A DNA stretch of 64,000 nt, from contig NZ_JAANCM010000002.1 of NCBI RefSeq assembly GCF_011603255.1, forward strand, positions 434,001 to 498,000. The letters are read 5' to 3'. This DNA is from Ferranicluibacter rubi. GTDB taxonomy: Bacteria > Pseudomonadota > Alphaproteobacteria > Rhizobiales > Rhizobiaceae. Under the pieces are notes generated by a model. That model had not been told where the DNA came from. It saw nothing but the letters and a program-made list of their open reading frames with translations, and made no database searches. Position 1 is the first letter of the stretch. Each line of letters begins with the position of its first letter. The position numbers and the translations under genes are program-made. Below, piece after piece: positions 51,134 through 59,978 of the stretch.

Positions 51134-52317
51134 GCACGCTTTTCCAGTCGCTGCGGGATCGGGCCGGCTGGATGCGGGAGCGTCGTGAGGGAGAGGACGA
51201 CAAGGTCGCGTTTCCCGAGCTGTTCTTCGATCTGGTCTTCGTCTTCTCGTTGATCCAGTTGTCGCACACGCTTGCCGGTCATTACTCCCTTATGGGTGCG
51301 CTCGAAGCGCTATTGATGATTCTCGCCGTCTGGTGGGTCTGGATCTTCACCACCTGGGTCACGAACTGGCTCGATCCGGACCGGATGCCGGTTCGCGCCA
51401 TGCTGTTCGCCCTGATGTTCGGCGCCCTCCTGCTATCGACCGCGATCAACGACGCCTTCGGCGATAAGGCGCTGTTGTTCGCTATCTCCTACGTCGCCAT
51501 GCAGGTCGGCCGGTCGCTGTTCACCGTCTATGCGATGCACGGGCACAGCCCCGACAACGCGCGCGATTTCCTGCGCATCACCTGCTGGCTGATCCTCTCC
51601 GGCGTGTTCTGGATCGCAGGCGCCCTGATCGGCGGCGAAGCGCAGCTCTTCATCTGGATCGCTGCGCTCACCATCGAATATGTCTCGCCTGCCGTCGGCT
51701 TCCGGGTGCCCGGATTGGGCCGTTCCGAGTTCGACGATTGGGACGTGCTTGGTGCACACATGGCCGAGCGATGCGCTCTCTTCGTCCTGATCTGTCTCGG
51801 CGAAACGATTCTCGTAACGGGCCGCACGCTTGCCGAAATGGAGGTGACGCCGCTCGTCTTCGTTCTCGCCGTCAGCAGCTTCGGGTCGACCGTCACGATG
51901 TGGTGGATCTATTTCCGGTTCGGGCAGGAACGAGCGGCTGCGCAGATCGAGAGCGACGAGTCGCCCGGCGAAGTCGCGCGCACCATCTTCACCTACGCCC
52001 ATATCCCCGTGGTCGCAGGCATCATACTCTGCGCCGTCGCCGACGAATTCGTGCTCGCCCATCCGCATGGCGCGATCGACCTGAAGACGGCCAGCGCCAT
52101 CATCGGTGGCCCCATCGTCTTTCTCGCTGGCAATGTCTGGATCAAGAGTTCGGTCGCACCGGGCCTGTCGGTCTCGCATCTCGCGGGCATAGGATTGCTG
52201 GTGCTCGCGGCACCGCTCGCCTTCGTGGTCGAGCCGCACGTCCTCCTGATCATCTCCTTCATCATTCTCGTCATCGTCGCCGTCTGGGAATACCTGACGC
52301 TCAAATCCGTGCGTTGA
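51130..52317 (+). CDS. Low-temperature-requirement protein A (LtrA) family membrane protein
   Basis: A 395-residue polytopic inner-membrane protein with the LtrA signature PELFFDLVFVFSLIQLSHTL near the start and MAERCALFVLICLGETIL in the middle. About ten membrane helices are visible. The family was named in Listeria for growth at low temperature; the biochemical role is unknown. It overlaps the DUF971 gene. Confidence 0.9.
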   Translation: MSTLFQSLRDRAGWMRERREGEDDKVAFPELFFDLVFVFSLIQLSHTLAGHYSLMGALEALLMILAVWWVWIFTTWVTNWLDPDRMPVRAMLFALMFGALLLSTAINDAFGDKALLFAISYVAMQVGRSLFTVYAMHGHSPDNARDFLRITCWLILSGVFWIAGALIGGEAQLFIWIAALTIEYVSPAVGFRVPGLGRSEFDDWDVLGAHMAERCALFVLICLGETILVTGRTLAEMEVTPLVFVLAVSSFGSTVTMWWIYFRFGQERAAAQIESDESPGEVARTIFTYAHIPVVAGIILCAVADEFVLAHPHGAIDLKTASAIIGGPIVFLAGNVWIKSSVAPGLSVSHLAGIGLLVLAAPLAFVVEPHVLLIISFIILVIVAVWEYLTLKSVR

Positions 52318-52351
52318 ACCCGCATCAAACCCATCTGGAACTGGAAGAACA

Positions 52352-52930
52352 ATGCCCCTGAAAGTCTACCTCGCCGGCCCCGAAGTCTTCCTGCCCAACG
52401 CGCGGGAGATCTTGGATCTCAAGGCGGAGCGCGCGAGGGCTGCAGGCTTCGAGCCGCTGAGCCCAGGCGATCTTGCGATCCCTCCGGCCGAGACGAAGTT
52501 CGGCATGGGTCTTGCGATCAGCCAGGTCAATGAAGGGATGATGCGTGCGGCCGATGCCGTCATCGCCAACCTCACCCCGTTCCGCGGCGTCGCCGCCGAT
52601 GTCGGCACGGCTTTCGAGGTCGGTTTCATGTGCGCGCAGGGCAAGCTGGTCTATGCCTATACGAACATTGCCCGATCTCACTATGACCGCTGCTCGGCCT
52701 ATTATGGCGGCGAGATTCGTGAGACGACCGATGGCCGGCATCGCGGGCCCGACGGTATCTCCATAGAGAACTTCGACATGGCGGACAATCTGATGCTGGA
52801 CGGCGGCATTGCCGCGCGCGGTGGCGCGCTGGTGGTGGGGAATGCGGCGGCCGATGCTCTCTACACGGATCTTGCTGCCTTCGAGGAATGCCTTCGCCTG
52901 CTCGCCGAGCAGCAGGGCACGACGGCCTGA
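52352..52930 (+). CDS. Nucleoside 2-deoxyribosyltransferase-like protein
   Basis: A 192-residue protein with VYLAGPEVFLPNA at the start and NLTPFRGVAADVGTAFEVGF in the middle, the usual motifs of the nucleoside deoxyribosyltransferase fold, including a likely catalytic glutamate in FEVGFM. It may move deoxyribose between bases or act on a nucleotide such as a damaged or modified one. AGAAC precedes the ATG. It is 34 bases from the LtrA gene and may be in its operon. Confidence 0.87.
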   Translation: MPLKVYLAGPEVFLPNAREILDLKAERARAAGFEPLSPGDLAIPPAETKFGMGLAISQVNEGMMRAADAVIANLTPFRGVAADVGTAFEVGFMCAQGKLVYAYTNIARSHYDRCSAYYGGEIRETTDGRHRGPDGISIENFDMADNLMLDGGIAARGGALVVGNAAADALYTDLAAFEECLRLLAEQQGTTA

Positions 52931-52956
52931 CCGTCGTCCTCGATCGATCTCACTGC

Positions 52957-53057
52957 ATAATTCCTTAAGCCGGAATCGGCTTGAGGATAAAATTATGTAG
53001 CAAATTTCATGTCTTAGAGCGATCTTAGCGCGTCATAAATGACGCGTGGCGCTCTAA
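52957..53057. repeat. Two-hairpin palindromic element at the end of the GGDEF gene
   Basis: First hairpin: CCTTAAGCCG (52963-52972) with CGGCTTGAGG (52977-52986), one T-G pair, flanked by ATAATT and AATTAT. Second, nested: TTAGAGCG (53014-53021) with CGCTCTAA (53050-53057) around CGCGTCA/TGACGCG (53029-53035, 53040-53046). It resembles, from memory, repeated intergenic palindromic elements of rhizobial genomes; only one copy was seen here. It contains the stop codon of the minus-strand GGDEF gene. Confidence 0.6.
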
Positions 53058-54124
53058 CGGCGATAGAGAAGCCAGTTGCGGCCGGTGTCCTTCTTCATGC
53101 CGTCCTCGAACAGCATGGTCCGGTTGCGCCCGGCGTTCTTGGCGCAGTAGAGCGCCACGTCGGCCTTGTTGTAGAGATCGACCGGGTCTTCCGCGAGGGA
53201 GGCCTGGCAGACACCGATGGATAGCGTGATCGGGCCGTAGTTCACGCCCGTCTTCGAATTCTTGAACGGCGTGTTGGCCAGCGCCGTGCGGATGCGGTCG
53301 GCGACCTGCACGCATTCCTCGACGGTCTGGTCGTTGAGGATGATCGCGAACTCTTCGCCGCCGGTGCGCGCGACAAAGGCTTCCCGGCGCAGGTTCGAGC
53401 GGATGACCGTGCCGACCGTCGCGAGGATCTTGTCGCCGACCGGATGGCCGAACGTGTCGTTGACCTTCTTGAAGTGATCGATATCGGCGATCAGAAGCCC
53501 GGTATAGGTCTTGATCTGATCCGAATTGTAGACCGACGACAGCTTTTCGTCGAAGGCTCGTCGGTTGGCAAGGCGGGTGAGAGAATCGGTGTTGGCGATC
53601 CGCTTGTACTCGTCCAGTTCCTGCCGGATGACATCCATCTCCACCGATTTCAGGGAGACGTTCTCGGCCAGTTCCTTGCCCTGGCTCATCGTGTCTTCGG
53701 TGGCGCGGGAGAGCAGCGTCACCGCACTGCGAAGGATCTCGACGCTCGCAGCGCTCTTGTTGTTGATGTTGTCGGCGGCTTCCCCGAGGACCCGATTGTA
53801 GCTCTCGAGCGCGAACTGCTCGTCGCGCATCAGGGCCAGGAGGTCGTTCAACTGCGCGGCAAGACGGCTATGCGCGCGCTCGACGCCGGCAGCGTGATGG
53901 ATATGGGCGAAGTAGCGGGCGCCGATCTCGTCCAGTTCTTCCTGCGTGGCCTTGCTGCCGAGAGCAGCGAGCTCTTTCGTCAGGCGCGGGTTCGAGCCGA
54001 TATAGGCTTCGTAATAGAGCTCGTAATTGCGCGGGATCGGGGCAATGCCCATGATCCGCATCGCAAAGGTAACCTGCGCCGCAATATCCGGAGCTTGCCC
54101 CTTGGGTGATGTCGCAGGCTGCAC
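53054..54124 (-). CDS. Diguanylate cyclase, GGDEF protein
   Basis: A 356-residue cytoplasmic protein. The N-terminal ~170 residues are helical without a recognised sensor; a linker coiled coil (VEMDVIRQELDEYKRIANTD) leads into the GGDEF domain: DSLTRLANRRAFDEKL, LIADIDHFKKVNDTFGH, RTGGEEFAI (active GGEEF) and YNKADVALYCAKNAGRN. It would make c-di-GMP. No R-x-x-D inhibitory site is present before GGEEF. It starts with GTG at 54124, 8 bases after AGGAGG. The stop lies inside a palindromic element. Confidence 0.93.
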   Translation of the reverse strand: MQPATSPKGQAPDIAAQVTFAMRIMGIAPIPRNYELYYEAYIGSNPRLTKELAALGSKATQEELDEIGARYFAHIHHAAGVERAHSRLAAQLNDLLALMRDEQFALESYNRVLGEAADNINNKSAASVEILRSAVTLLSRATEDTMSQGKELAENVSLKSVEMDVIRQELDEYKRIANTDSLTRLANRRAFDEKLSSVYNSDQIKTYTGLLIADIDHFKKVNDTFGHPVGDKILATVGTVIRSNLRREAFVARTGGEEFAIILNDQTVEECVQVADRIRTALANTPFKNSKTGVNYGPITLSIGVCQASLAEDPVDLYNKADVALYCAKNAGRNRTMLFEDGMKKDTGRNWLLYRR

Positions 54125-54434
54125 GAACGCCCTCCTGTTTTCCTGACCTTGGCATCGGGAACGACGTCATTGTCGCTCCGCGAACGCACTTGGCTGCAGG
54201 TGTGCCTCTCGATCGATCGGAGGAGGCGTTCTGCAATGGCGTATTCTAGGGAGGAAAAGATGAGAGAAAGTTTAACAATTGTTCAAAACATTCTTTAACC
54301 CATCAAGACCGGAGCTTCGCGTGCGCACAAAAAAACCTTGCTGGAGACCAGCAAGGTTTTTGAGGCAATCGTTTCAGCCGCTCGTCCGCAAGCGGCCGCA
54401 TGCTTCGTTTCAGTGGATCAGGCTATGATCGCCA
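54125..54434. other. Intergenic region with fumC terminator
   Basis: These 310 bases contain no supported gene. The left part is the upstream region of the GGDEF gene; the right part holds the terminator at 54331-54361. Confidence 0.6.
54331..54361 (-). terminator. Terminator after fumC
   Basis: A 14-bp perfect stem (AAAAACCTTGCTGG at 54331-54344 with CCAGCAAGGTTTTT at 54348-54361) over a 3-nt loop. Its A/T-rich ends give a T run on both strands, so it can work in either direction. Confidence 0.92.
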
Positions 54435-55826
54435 TCACGAAGGGCTGATCATCGTTTCCGGGCGAACCACAGCATCGAACTCCTCGTTCGTCACATAGCC
54501 GCCGCCGACGGCTTCTTCGCGGAGCGTCGTCCCGTTCTTATGAGCGGTCTTGGCAATCTTGGCGGCGTTGTCGTAGCCGATCTTCGGCGCCAGCGCCGTG
54601 ACGAGCATCAGCGAACGGTCGAGGGCCGCCTTGATGTTGTCTTCGCGCGCCTCGATGCCGATGACGCAGTTGTCGGTGAAGGATACGGCGGCGTCCGCTA
54701 GCAGCTGGACGGACTGCAGGAAGTTGTAGGCCATCAGCGGATTGTAGACGTTCAGCTCGAAATGGCCCTGGCTGCCGGCGAAGGTCAGCGAGGCGTTGTT
54801 GCCGAAGACCTGAACGCAGACCTGGGTCAGCGCTTCGCACTGCGTCGGATTGACCTTGCCCGGCATGATCGAGGAGCCCGGCTCGTTTTCCGGCAGCGAC
54901 AGCTCGCCGAGGCCCGAGCGCGGACCGGAGCCGAGAAGCCGGATATCGTTGGCGATCTTGAAAAGAGCGGCTGCCGTCGAATTGATGGCGCCATGGCTGA
55001 ACACCATGGAATCGTGAGCGGCCAGCGCCTCGAACTTGTTCGGCGCCGAGGTGAAGGCGATGCCGGTGATCGCTGCGATCTCTTCGGCGACCTTTTCGGC
55101 AAAGCCGATCGGGGCATTGAGCCCGGTGCCGACCGCGGTGCCACCCTGGGCGAGTTCCTGCAGGCCGGGAAGAGTCATCTCGATGCGCTTGATGGAGGAG
55201 GCCACCTGCGCTGCATAGCCGGAGAACTCCTGGCCGAGCGTCAGCGGGGTTGCGTCCTGCGTATGCGTGCGGCCGATCTTGATGATGTGGTCGAAGGCCT
55301 TCACCTTGGCCTCAAGCGCCACATGCAGATGTTTCAGTGCCGGCAGCAGGTCGTGCACCACGCGTTCCGCGCAGGCGATGTGCATGGCGGTCGGGAACGT
55401 GTCGTTGGACGACTGGCTCATATTGACGTGGTCGTTCGGGTGAACCGGCTTCTTGGAGCCCATGACGCCGCCGAGCAGTTCGATCGCCCGGTTCGAGATG
55501 ACCTCGTTTGCGTTCATGTTCGACTGCGTGCCGGAACCGGTCTGCCAGACGACGAGCGGAAAATGATCGTCGAGCTTGCCGTCGATCACTTCCTGAGAAG
55601 CGCGGATGATCGGTTCGCCGACGGCGGGGTCAAGGCGTCCCAGTGCCATGTTGGCCTTGGCCGCCGCCTGCTTGACGATGCCGAGGGCCCGCACGATGGA
55701 TAGCGGCTGCTTTTCCCAGCCGATCTTGAAATTGCCGAGGGAACGCTGGGCCTGTGCGCCCCAATAGCGGTCGTTCTGGACCTCGATCGGGCCGAATGTA
55801 TCTGTTTCCGTGCGGGTGGCTGTCAT
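54435..55826 (-). CDS. fumC: Fumarase, class II
   Basis: Hydrates fumarate to malate in the TCA cycle. The 463-residue protein has [20 protein letters not shown] at the start, [34 protein letters not shown], the catalytic-site [17 protein letters not shown] and the class signature [15 protein letters not shown]. It starts at ATG 55826; the frame stays open upstream to 56240 but only the family part is taken. It ends before a strong terminator. Confidence 0.97.
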   Translation of the reverse strand: MTATRTETDTFGPIEVQNDRYWGAQAQRSLGNFKIGWEKQPLSIVRALGIVKQAAAKANMALGRLDPAVGEPIIRASQEVIDGKLDDHFPLVVWQTGSGTQSNMNANEVISNRAIELLGGVMGSKKPVHPNDHVNMSQSSNDTFPTAMHIACAERVVHDLLPALKHLHVALEAKVKAFDHIIKIGRTHTQDATPLTLGQEFSGYAAQVASSIKRIEMTLPGLQELAQGGTAVGTGLNAPIGFAEKVAEEIAAITGIAFTSAPNKFEALAAHDSMVFSHGAINSTAAALFKIANDIRLLGSGPRSGLGELSLPENEPGSSIMPGKVNPTQCEALTQVCVQVFGNNASLTFAGSQGHFELNVYNPLMAYNFLQSVQLLADAAVSFTDNCVIGIEAREDNIKAALDRSLMLVTALAPKIGYDNAAKIAKTAHKNGTTLREEAVGGGYVTNEEFDAVVRPETMISPS

Positions 55827-56335
55827 CGTCTCTTCCCTGCTTCGTCTGATGCGGCACCGTCGAGCGCTGCAAGATCCCCGGAGCCGGCCGCGACAAGGCC
55901 CGGCCGGGCTGGCGTCTTCTGTGGCCCAGGAGCCGCCCGGTTGTAAAGAGGCAGGAGAGGGCTGCCGGCCGTACAATCGTTTGAAAGATCCCGGGCGGTG
56001 AAGGAACTCGACACGTCCCGGTGACAGCGGCTCGGAGGCGCTTTCTGTGCCTTTTGTAACACAGGCTGAATGTCTCTCGAAAACCCTTGGCCGCATGCCG
56101 AAAATAATCACGGCCGGCGCTGTAAATCCATCAAGGCGAAAAGCAAGAACTATCAGTTTCTTGACCTGCTCCACTCTTCGTCGAGACGGGTTTTTTCCGT
56201 AAGTACCCGCCTGATTCCGCCAAGCGCGTTTCCTTTTCATTCACCAACATTTCTTATAAGTCGGATGCTTGGTGACATGAACGGCATCGGGCGCCACCCG
56301 CCATGAGGCGGCACTGCGATACGGAAAGTTCGGCT
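55827..56335. other. Intergenic region between fumC and the L,D-transpeptidase gene
   Basis: These 509 bases are between divergent genes. The short open frames have no plausible protein character. Both promoters should lie here; I see none clear enough to call. Confidence 0.55.
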
Positions 56336-58231
56336 ATGACATTGAAGAAGACAGCAGCGATCGTCACCCTCATGTCGGGGTGCGCCCTGACCACGCTCCA
56401 CGTCGGTCATGCCGACGCCATGACGCTGATGGACCTGTTCCGTCGCAACCGCGCGCCAGAGACCCTTCAGACCCTGCCTGAGGTTGCTCCGGCTCCCGCT
56501 CAGGAGCAGTCCGCACCGGCCAGGCGGAGCGCCTCGTCATCGCCGGCACCCCGTGTCGTCGGCCCCAAATATTACACCTACAAGGCTGAAGCCCCACGCC
56601 GCATCGAGACCGATCGCCTCGTCGATCCGGTCGTCACCGGCTCGCTCCGCCCCGATCTGGTATCGACCGGCAACACGACGCCGCTCAGCGATATCAGGCC
56701 TTACATGCCGTCCGTCACCGCTTATGCGGCTCCCGATGTCGCCAAGACGATCGAGGCCTATTACGCCGGGACGGATGCGCTGATCTGGATCGACGCCGCC
56801 GGCGTGAACGACCGCGCGCGTGCCGCCATGGCCGTACTGGCGGATGCCGCCAGCATCGGGCTCGATCCCCAGGATTACGCCGTCACGCTTCCCTCGGAAA
56901 CGCCTGATGCGACCGATATGGCCGCCCGTGAAAAATCCCTTGTCTCCTTCGAGATCCGCCTGAGCGCGGCCGTAATGACCTATGTGCAGGATACGGTTCG
57001 CGGTCGTATCGATCCGAATGCGATCTCCGGCTACCACGATTTCAAGCGCAAGGACGTCAACCTCGCTGGCAAACTGCGCGTCATCGCCGCCAGCCACGAT
57101 GTCGCTGCCTTCCTGGCGACGCAGACGCCGTCCAACCCTGAATTCACCGCCCTTCGCGACGAGCTGAAGCGGCTGGAGGCAACTGCCGACGGCCAGCCGC
57201 GCATCGAGATCCCGGAAGGTACGCTCCTGAAGCCGGGTATCGCCGATCCCGGCATGCCGGCTGTCGTCGCTGCCATCAAGGTAAAGGGGTCCGATGCGCT
57301 GAAAACGGACCATGCCGCGACACTCGCCGCCTATCAGGGCAGCGAGGACTATACGCCCGATCTCGTGGCGCTGGTCGAGGGATTCCAGAAGGAAAACGGC
57401 CTGAAGCCGGATGGCATCGTCGGACGCGCCTCGATCCGTATCCTGAGCGGCGGCGATAGCAATGCCGACAAGATCGCCAAGCTCCGCATCGCCATGGAGC
57501 AGGCTCGCTGGCTTCCCGCCGACCTCGGCAGCCGCTACGTCTTCATCAACCAGCCGGCCTTCACGGCGTCCTATCATGACGCGGGCGTTGAGCAGTTCAA
57601 CATGCGCGTCGTCGTCGGTTCGAAGACGAACCAGACGTATTTCTTCGAAGACCAGATCCAGACCGTCGAGTTCAACCCCTATTGGGGCGTGCCGCAGTCG
57701 ATCATCATCAACGAAATGCTGCCGAAGCTGCGCAGCGATCCGGGCTATCTCGATCGTCTGGGCTATCAGGTGGAAGTCGCCGGCCGCGCCGTGTCGTCCT
57801 ACGACGTCGACTGGTACGGCTCCACCAAGGGTGTCTCCGTGCGCCAGCCGCCGTCTGATGACAACGCGCTTGGCGAACTGAAGATCCTGTTCCCCAACGC
57901 GCATGCGATCTACATGCACGACACGCCGTCCAAGAGCTTCTTCAAGAAGGACATGCGGGCGCTCAGCCATGGCTGCGTCCGGCTCGCCGATCCCCGCCGC
58001 ATGGCCGCTGCCGTGCTCGGCACGACAGTGGACGATGTCGCCAAGCAGATCGCCGGCGGCCGCAACAAGGGCGTCTCGGTTCCCGGCCGCATCCCCGTTT
58101 ACGTCGCCTACTTCACGGCGTGGCCGGACAAGGATGGGCGCATCGCCTATTTCGACGATGTCTACGATCGCGACATGTACATGAACCGCGCGTTCGACGC
58201 GACACGCCAGGTCCGCCGCATCGAAGGCTGA
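56336..58231 (+). CDS. L,D-transpeptidase, YcbB/LdtD type
   Basis: A 631-residue secreted enzyme that makes 3-3 cross-links in peptidoglycan or attaches proteins to it. It has a signal sequence (TAAIVTLMSGCALTTLHVGHADA), a Pro/Ala/Ser-rich stretch, a scaffold domain (about 120-330), a peptidoglycan-binding domain (LVALVEGFQKENGLKPDGIVG) and a YkuD catalytic domain with the HDTPSKSFF loop and the nucleophile Cys547 in LSHGCVRLADP. The ATG at 56336 follows GGAAAG. A terminator follows. The signal may carry a lipobox-like MSGC but the cleavage is uncertain. Confidence 0.92.
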   Translation: MTLKKTAAIVTLMSGCALTTLHVGHADAMTLMDLFRRNRAPETLQTLPEVAPAPAQEQSAPARRSASSSPAPRVVGPKYYTYKAEAPRRIETDRLVDPVVTGSLRPDLVSTGNTTPLSDIRPYMPSVTAYAAPDVAKTIEAYYAGTDALIWIDAAGVNDRARAAMAVLADAASIGLDPQDYAVTLPSETPDATDMAAREKSLVSFEIRLSAAVMTYVQDTVRGRIDPNAISGYHDFKRKDVNLAGKLRVIAASHDVAAFLATQTPSNPEFTALRDELKRLEATADGQPRIEIPEGTLLKPGIADPGMPAVVAAIKVKGSDALKTDHAATLAAYQGSEDYTPDLVALVEGFQKENGLKPDGIVGRASIRILSGGDSNADKIAKLRIAMEQARWLPADLGSRYVFINQPAFTASYHDAGVEQFNMRVVVGSKTNQTYFFEDQIQTVEFNPYWGVPQSIIINEMLPKLRSDPGYLDRLGYQVEVAGRAVSSYDVDWYGSTKGVSVRQPPSDDNALGELKILFPNAHAIYMHDTPSKSFFKKDMRALSHGCVRLADPRRMAAAVLGTTVDDVAKQIAGGRNKGVSVPGRIPVYVAYFTAWPDKDGRIAYFDDVYDRDMYMNRAFDATRQVRRIEG

Positions 58232-58271
58232 GCCTTCGCATCGCGCCAGCCCCTCTGCAAAGTCTTATCCG

Positions 58272-58300
58272 AGCCGGCCCGTTGAACGGGCCGGCTTTTT
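58272..58300 (+). terminator. Terminator after the L,D-transpeptidase gene
   Basis: AGCCGGCCCG (58272-58281) pairs with CGGGCCGGCT (58287-58296) over a 5-nt loop, then TTTT. Confidence 0.92.
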
Positions 58301-58334
58301 CGTGTGCGTGAGTCTTCATCCGAAGGCGGATACG

Positions 58335-58364
58335 AAAAAGCCGCGGGCTGTGAACCCGCGGCTT
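58335..58364 (-). terminator. Terminator after gltA
   Basis: On the minus strand a 10-bp stem (58338-58347, AAGCCGCGGG with CCCGCGGCTT at 58355-58364) over a 7-nt loop is followed by a T run at 58335-58338. It ends gltA, 24 bases away. Confidence 0.85.
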
Positions 58365-58387
58365 GTCTTTCAACGAAATGTTGAATG

Positions 58388-59677
58388 TCAGCGCTTGGAA
58401 ACCGGGATGTAGTCGCGCTTCGGTTCGCCGACATAGAGCTGGCGCGGACGGCCGATGCGCTGTTCCGGATCCTCGATCATTTCGTTCCACTGCGCGATCC
58501 AGCCGACGGTGCGAGCCAGCGCGAACAACACGGTGAACATGGTCGTGGGGAAGCCGAGCGCCTTCAGCGTGATGCCCGAGTAGAAGTCGATGTTCGGGTA
58601 GAGCTTCTTCTCGATGAAGTAGGGATCGGTCAGCGCGATGCGCTCGAGTTCCATGGCGACCTGCAGCAGCGGATCGTCCTTGTGGCCGAGTTCGGCCAGC
58701 ACTTCATGCGTGGTCTTCTGCATGATCTTGGCGCGCGGATCGTAGTTCTTGTAGACGCGGTGACCGAAGCCCATCAGACGGAACGGATCGTTCTTGTCCT
58801 TGGCCTTGGCGACATATTCCGGAATACGATCGACCGTGCCGATTTCCGCCAGCATGTTGAGAGCCGCTTCGTTGGCGCCGCCGTGAGCCGGGCCCCAGAG
58901 GCAGGCAATGCCGGCCGCGATACAGGCGAAGGGGTTTGCGCCCGACGAGCCGGCGAGACGAACCGTCGAGGTCGATGCGTTCTGCTCGTGGTCGGCATGG
59001 AGGATGAAGATTCGGTCCATGGCGCGTGCGAGCACCGGGTTGACCTTGTAGTCTTCACACGGAACCGCAAAGCACATGTGCAGGAAGTTCGATGCGTAAT
59101 CGAGGTCGTTCTTCGGGTAAACGAAGGGCTGGCCGATATGGTACTTGTAGGCCATAGCGGCGAGCGTCGGCATCTTTGCGATCATGCGCAGGCTTGCAAC
59201 CATACGCTGGTGCGGATCGGTGATATCCGTCGAGTCGTGATAGAAAGCCGAAAGCGCGCCGACACAGCCGCACATGACAGCCATCGGGTGGGCATCGCGG
59301 CGGAAGCCGGTGAAGAATCGCGACATCTGCTCGTGCACCATGGTGTGGTGCGTGACGCGGTGATCGAAGTCGATCTTCTGCGTCTTGGTCGGCAGTTCGC
59401 CGTAGAGAAGAAGGTAGCAGACCTCGAGGAAATCGCCCTGTTCGGCGAGCTGCTCGATGGGAAAGCCGCGGTGGAGAAGAATGCCTTCGTCACCGTCGAT
59501 ATAGGTAATCTTGGACTCGCAGGACGCGGTCGACGTGAAGCCCGGATCGTAGGTGAACTGGCCCGTCTGCTTGTAGAGCGTGCCGATATCGACGACCTCT
59601 GGGCCGATGGACCCGGACCGCACCGGCAGCTCGACCGATTTATCGTTGACCGTCACCGTTGCGCTTTTGCCTGCCAT
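58388..59677 (-). CDS. gltA: Citrate synthase
   Basis: Condenses acetyl-CoA, the product of the pyruvate dehydrogenase complex in this window, with oxaloacetate. The 429-residue protein has the type II features [19 protein letters not shown], the catalytic His region [47 protein letters not shown] and the terminal arginines. The ATG at 59677 has GGAGGA upstream; an ATG at 59698 would overlap that ribosome site. Divergent from comEC. Confidence 0.98.
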   Translation of the reverse strand: MAGKSATVTVNDKSVELPVRSGSIGPEVVDIGTLYKQTGQFTYDPGFTSTASCESKITYIDGDEGILLHRGFPIEQLAEQGDFLEVCYLLLYGELPTKTQKIDFDHRVTHHTMVHEQMSRFFTGFRRDAHPMAVMCGCVGALSAFYHDSTDITDPHQRMVASLRMIAKMPTLAAMAYKYHIGQPFVYPKNDLDYASNFLHMCFAVPCEDYKVNPVLARAMDRIFILHADHEQNASTSTVRLAGSSGANPFACIAAGIACLWGPAHGGANEAALNMLAEIGTVDRIPEYVAKAKDKNDPFRLMGFGHRVYKNYDPRAKIMQKTTHEVLAELGHKDDPLLQVAMELERIALTDPYFIEKKLYPNIDFYSGITLKALGFPTTMFTVLFALARTVGWIAQWNEMIEDPEQRIGRPRQLYVGEPKRDYIPVSKR

Positions 59678-59978
59678 ATAGCGATCCTCCATTTGCACCG
59701 AAACGGCACGAAAGCGTGCCGCAATTCATCGTTGTTGCCTCAGTGCTACCGCATTTGATACCCCCTGCCAAGCGCTCGGGGGCTTACGTTTTGCGATGCA
59801 GCATAAACATCTTGCGGCGCGATAGTTGCATGGATTGTCGGCAGTTCCAATCGCAGCTGCATAGGAAAGTCGCGGCTTTCCGCGCTTGATCGGCGACATG
59901 ATGAAGAATTAGGCAGTAACTCGAAATTGTAAATCGGTCTGTTTTCTGCAACATTTTCCGACGGTGGTGAGAGGGGGC
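59678..59978. other. Divergent intergenic region between gltA and comEC
   Basis: These 301 bases hold no supported gene. A small hairpin GGAAAG/CTTTCC (59864-59869 with 59876-59881) is visible. Promoters for both genes should be here but none is clear. Confidence 0.5.
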
